Both the position numbers and the translations under genes were made by a program. DNA of 8,459 bases from Candidatus Bathyarchaeota archaeon (GTDB lineage Archaea; Thermoproteota; Bathyarchaeia; TCS64), in NCBI GenBank assembly GCA_003662205.1, contig QMXQ01000059.1, positions 1-8,459 of the forward strand, given 5' to 3'. The number at the start of each line of letters is the position of its first letter. The stretch's first letter is position 1. Under the pieces are notes generated by a model. The model saw only the letters and a program-made list of their open reading frames with translations. It had not been told where the DNA came from and did not search any database. Positions 6,673 through 8,459 of this stretch are shown piece by piece.

Positions 6673-7371
6673 TCACTCTAGGATGACCCTGGCGTCGACG
6701 ATCTTGGCGCCCTTCTCGTAGACGAGCACCGGGTTCATGTCCAGCTCTTTGATCTCGGGGCACTCCATCAGCATCTTCGACGTCTTCAGCAGGATGTCGA
6801 CGATGGCCTCTTGATCGGCCTTGGGCATCCCCCGGGCGCCCTCCAGGATCTTGTACGACCGGATCTCCCTGATCATCTCCTCGGCGTCCGTCTTAGTGAT
6901 GGGCGCGAGCCTGAAGGAGACGTCCTTCAGGATCTCGACGAAGATGCCGCCAAGGCCGAACATGAGGGTGGGGCCGAAGGTCGGGTCCTTGGTGGAGCCG
7001 ACGATGATCTCGGTGGAGCTGGGGGCCATCTCCTGGACGAGAATCCCCGTGATAACGGCGCCTGGAACCTTCGCCTTAACGTTCTCCAGGATCTTCCTGT
7101 ATCCAGTCCGCACCCCGTCCTCGTCCTCGATGTTGATAAGGACGCCGCCCGCGTCCGATTTGTGGAGGACTTGGGGTGACACGATCTTCAGGACGACGGG
7201 GAACCCGATCTCCTTCGCCGCGTCCACGGCCTCATCCTCCGTCTTCGAGATCGTGAAGGTGGTCACGGGGAGCCCGTAGAGGGCGCAGAGCTTCTTCGCC
7301 TCATGCTCGAAGAGGAAGTCCCGCCCCTCTGAGCGCGCCTCCTCGAAGATCTTGATCGCCTCGTCTCTCAT
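6673..7371 (-). CDS. acdB: ADP-forming acetyl-CoA synthetase, beta subunit (ATP-grasp)
   Basis: The 232-residue product matches the separate beta subunit of archaeal ADP-forming acetyl-CoA (acyl-CoA) synthetase, which with the alpha subunit turns acetyl-CoA, ADP and phosphate into acetate, ATP and CoA in the cytoplasm. It is an ATP-grasp domain: GFPVVLKIVSPQVLHKSDAGG (56-76, given in part), LVQEMAPSSTEIIVG (111-125), FGPTLMFGLGGIFVE (132-146) and the closing IKELDMNPVLVY (207-218). His70 in VLHKSDAGG aligns with the phosphorylated beta-subunit histidine described in Pyrococcus (His71). Length is normal and the key residues are present. The start ATG is preceded by AGAGGG at 8 nt. The gene has its own promoter and no alpha subunit is in the window, so the partner must be encoded elsewhere. 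Related subunits of other acyl-CoA synthetases act on branched-chain or aryl acids, so the acid is not certain. Confidence 0.93.
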   Translation of the reverse strand: MRDEAIKIFEEARSEGRDFLFEHEAKKLCALYGLPVTTFTISKTEDEAVDAAKEIGFPVVLKIVSPQVLHKSDAGGVLINIEDEDGVRTGYRKILENVKAKVPGAVITGILVQEMAPSSTEIIVGSTKDPTFGPTLMFGLGGIFVEILKDVSFRLAPITKTDAEEMIREIRSYKILEGARGMPKADQEAIVDILLKTSKMLMECPEIKELDMNPVLVYEKGAKIVDARVILE

Positions 7372-7378
7372 TCAACGT

Positions 7379-7384
7379 CCCTCT
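7379..7384 (-). promoter_or_regulatory. Shine-Dalgarno site for acdB
   Basis: AGAGGG on the - strand, 7 nt before the ATG at 7371. It fixes the acdB start and shows that this mRNA has a leader, unlike the possibly leaderless mch. Confidence 0.6.
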
Positions 7385-7414
7385 TTGAATCCTATAGGTG
7401 ATTCACTTTGAGCT

Positions 7415-7425
7415 TTTAAAAATAT
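7415..7425 (-). promoter_or_regulatory. TATA box for acdB
   Basis: The - strand reads ATTTTTAAAAG, the most A/T-rich run in this gap. A transcript start about 25 nt downstream (near 7393) would leave a leader of about 20 nt containing AGAGGG. This is the best promoter candidate in the window. Confidence 0.65.
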
Positions 7426-7447
7426 GGGCGTAACCGCGGCGTAGCCC
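7426..7447. repeat. Imperfect palindrome just upstream of the acdB TATA box
   Basis: A 22-bp symmetric element: outer arms GGGC (7426-7429) and GCCC (7444-7447) around a CCGCGG core (7434-7439); the four bases between arm and core on each side do not pair. Its position directly upstream of the TATA box, on the BRE side, suits a regulator site, but short G+C palindromes are frequent in such DNA. Confidence 0.3.
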
Positions 7448-7470
7448 CGTCCACACCAGCTTCTCATCTC

Positions 7471-7504
7471 TGGGAGGCTTCCCATCCCCGGCATCAACAG
7501 GGGA
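7471..7504. other. Two tandem short stem-loops in the gap between acdB and the 119-residue gene
   Basis: TGGGA-GGCT-TCCCA (7471-7484) is followed at once by TCCCC, a 10-nt loop and GGGGA (7485-7504). Each stem has 5 bp. They would lie in the 3' untranslated region of the aminotransferase transcript, upstream of the acdB promoter. They could stabilise or end that transcript; no T-tract follows them closely, so a terminator role is weak. Confidence 0.35.
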
Positions 7505-7526
7505 CGTCGCCAAAGAAGAGTTGTGC

Positions 7527-7886
7527 TTATAACCCCTTCTCCAGACGTGCCCTCATCCATCGTGCCACCTGCTTCAGCACGGGGTTTGGGGTAGCCACGA
7601 CGGGGATGTCCCGGGTGCCGACCTTGAGGACCGGCCTGTACTCGGGCATCGCGGCGTAGATGACGCTCGCCCAGTAGATGCGCCCCTTCATCCGCTCCTT
7701 CATAAGCTCCTTCGTGTTGAACGGCAGGGGCTGATGATGGAAAGCAACGCCCTCAGCCCAGTTCAGGATGACGGGCCGTCCCACCTCGATGAGCAATGCG
7801 CAGGTCTCGGCGAGCTCCCGCAGCCCGTACTCCACCATCTCTAGGATGACGAGCTCCTCCGCCGGCATGTACGAGATCTTGACCAC
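7527..7886 (-). CDS. Small conserved-looking protein of unknown function, aminotransferase-linked
   Basis: I do not recognise this 119-residue protein. It is predicted to be soluble: no signal peptide and no membrane helix. Residues about 8-36 form an amphipathic helix rich in Glu and Leu (EELVILEMVEYGLRELAETC), then VGRPVILNWAEGVAFHHQPLPF (36-56, in part) suggests beta strands with a His50-His51 pair, followed by a basic stretch (KELMKERMKGR), hydrophobic residues around 71-80 and a basic C-terminal helix (VLKQVARWMRARLEKGL). There is one cysteine (Cys29). It starts with GTG, decided by a near-perfect Shine-Dalgarno match (GAGGTGAT), and begins 20 nt after the aminotransferase stop, so the two are co-transcribed. 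That strong ribosome site and typical codon use argue for a real gene. A role tied to the aminotransferase is inference from the operon only. Confidence 0.72.
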   Translation of the reverse strand: MVKISYMPAEELVILEMVEYGLRELAETCALLIEVGRPVILNWAEGVAFHHQPLPFNTKELMKERMKGRIYWASVIYAAMPEYRPVLKVGTRDIPVVATPNPVLKQVARWMRARLEKGL

Positions 7887-7889
7887 TGC

Positions 7890-7897
7890 ATCACCTC
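7890..7897 (-). promoter_or_regulatory. Strong Shine-Dalgarno site deciding a GTG start
   Basis: GAGGTGAT matches eight bases of the complement of the archaeal 16S rRNA 3' end. GAGG is 7 nt before GTG at 7886, and an in-frame TGA overlaps this site (7896-7898), so no longer start is possible. Confidence 0.75.
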
Positions 7898-7906
7898 ACA
7901 TAGGGG

Positions 7907-8459
7907 TCAGAGGACCTCCCGCTCCGCCTCCGCTATGGACCTGTCCAGAAGTTCGACGATCTCGTCGATCTGGGGCCGCGTCACCACCAGGGGCGGCGCC
8001 ACCTGGATGTGGTCGCCCCGGACGCCGTCAACGGTGGCCGTGCCGGGGTAGACGAGGAGGCCGTTGCGGATGCAGCGTTCCAGCACCCGTTGGCTGAACT
8101 TGGTTTCGGTTGGAAACGGCTCCTTCGACTCCTTGTTCCTGACGAACTCGATGCCGGCGAAGAGGCCGAGTCCTCGGATGTCGCCCACGGATGGGTGGTC
8201 TCGGAGGGTCTCCAGCTGCTTTAGGAGGTATCCGCCTAGCTTGGCGGACCTTTCGACCAGCCTGTGCTTCTCCAGGTGGTCGATGACGGCGACGCCGGCG
8301 GCGCAGGCGACGGGGTGGCTGCCGAAGGTGTGGCCGTGGGCGAAGGGATCCTTGAAGGTGTCGTAGACCTTGTCGGAGGCGATGACGGCGCCCAGGGGGA
8401 GGTAGCCGCTGGAGAGGCCCTTCGCCGTCGCCATGATGTCGGGCTCGACGCCCCAGTGC
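7907..8459 (-). CDS. Class III PLP-dependent aminotransferase, C-terminal part
   Basis: The gene runs off the window on its 5' side; 183 residues are visible, from HWGVEPDIMATAKGLSSG to the stop. The lysine in ATAKGLSSGYLPLGAV (codon at 8420-8422) is the residue that forms the Schiff base with pyridoxal phosphate. HGHTFGSHPVACAAGVAV follows and contains the conserved Thr that contacts the cofactor phosphate, and the C-terminal small domain has VGDIRGLGLFAGIEFV and the substrate-carboxylate region near DHIQVAPPLVVT. This is the class III family (4-aminobutyrate, ornithine, omega-amino acid:pyruvate and diaminopelargonate aminotransferases). The half that distinguishes the subfamilies is mostly outside the window, so the substrate is left open; the short visible part looks most like the broad omega-amino-acid or beta-alanine/pyruvate type. 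It is the first of two genes, followed after 20 nt by the small unknown protein. Confidence 0.9.
   Translation of the reverse strand, partial: HWGVEPDIMATAKGLSSGYLPLGAVIASDKVYDTFKDPFAHGHTFGSHPVACAAGVAVIDHLEKHRLVERSAKLGGYLLKQLETLRDHPSVGDIRGLGLFAGIEFVRNKESKEPFPTETKFSQRVLERCIRNGLLVYPGTATVDGVRGDHIQVAPPLVVTRPQIDEIVELLDRSIAEAEREVL

Noticed and set aside
7526..7535. TTATAA-containing sequence as a promoter
   Set aside because: It sits at the stop codon of the 119-residue gene and no gene lies at the right distance downstream on either strand to use it.
7372..7560. 62-codon - strand open frame in the gap before acdB
   Set aside because: It covers the acdB promoter and the stem-loops, overlaps the end of the 119-residue gene, has no ribosome site and no recognisable feature.
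1..8459. CRISPR array, insertion sequence, tRNA or rRNA genes
   Set aside because: No regularly spaced repeats, transposase motifs, terminal inverted repeats, or cloverleaf or rRNA-like sequence were seen on either strand.

Overview
This is a G+C-rich window from an archaeon, probably a member of the TACK group such as Bathyarchaeia. The evidence is a methenyl-tetrahydromethanopterin cyclohydrolase, a separately encoded beta subunit of ADP-forming acetyl-CoA synthetase, archaeal TATA-like boxes in the intergenic gaps, a Shine-Dalgarno sequence that matches the archaeal 16S 3' end, and GTG and TTG starts. The lineage is an inference from gene content; no phylogenetic marker is present.

Left part (1-3299, + strand): a sugar-catabolic operon. 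It holds the C-terminus of a DUF2961/GH172-type glycoside hydrolase, an L-fucose isomerase-family enzyme overlapping it by 4 bp, and an FGGY-family carbohydrate kinase starting 11 bp further on. Together they read as: release a sugar from a glycan, isomerise the aldose to a ketose, phosphorylate the ketose. L-Fucose and D-arabinose are the two best substrate candidates. No aldolase or transporter is visible here.

Middle part (3311-6666): mch on the - strand (tetrahydromethanopterin one-carbon pathway) and, divergent from it across a 104-bp gap with two TATA-like boxes, a 763-residue membrane-anchored protein of unknown function. That protein has an N-terminal multi-helix membrane domain, a large cysteine-free ectodomain ending in an Ig-like fold, and a C-terminal membrane anchor.

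Right part (6673-8459, - strand): acdB, encoding the ATP-grasp beta subunit of ADP-forming acetyl-CoA synthetase, with its own promoter; then, further upstream on the same strand, a two-gene unit made of the C-terminal part of a class III PLP aminotransferase and a small protein I do not recognise. With mch, acdB fits an archaeon that runs the archaeal Wood-Ljungdahl branch and/or ferments sugars and amino acids to acetate with substrate-level ATP formation.

The genes are packed tightly. Both convergent pairs are only 6-11 bp apart, and the oligo(T) tracts that could end the - strand transcripts lie inside the opposing coding sequences. No mobile element, CRISPR array, tRNA or rRNA is visible, and no gene-free stretch exceeds 300 bp. 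The strongest candidate for something new is the sugar module combined with an archaeal background; the large membrane protein and the small aminotransferase-linked protein are the real unknowns.
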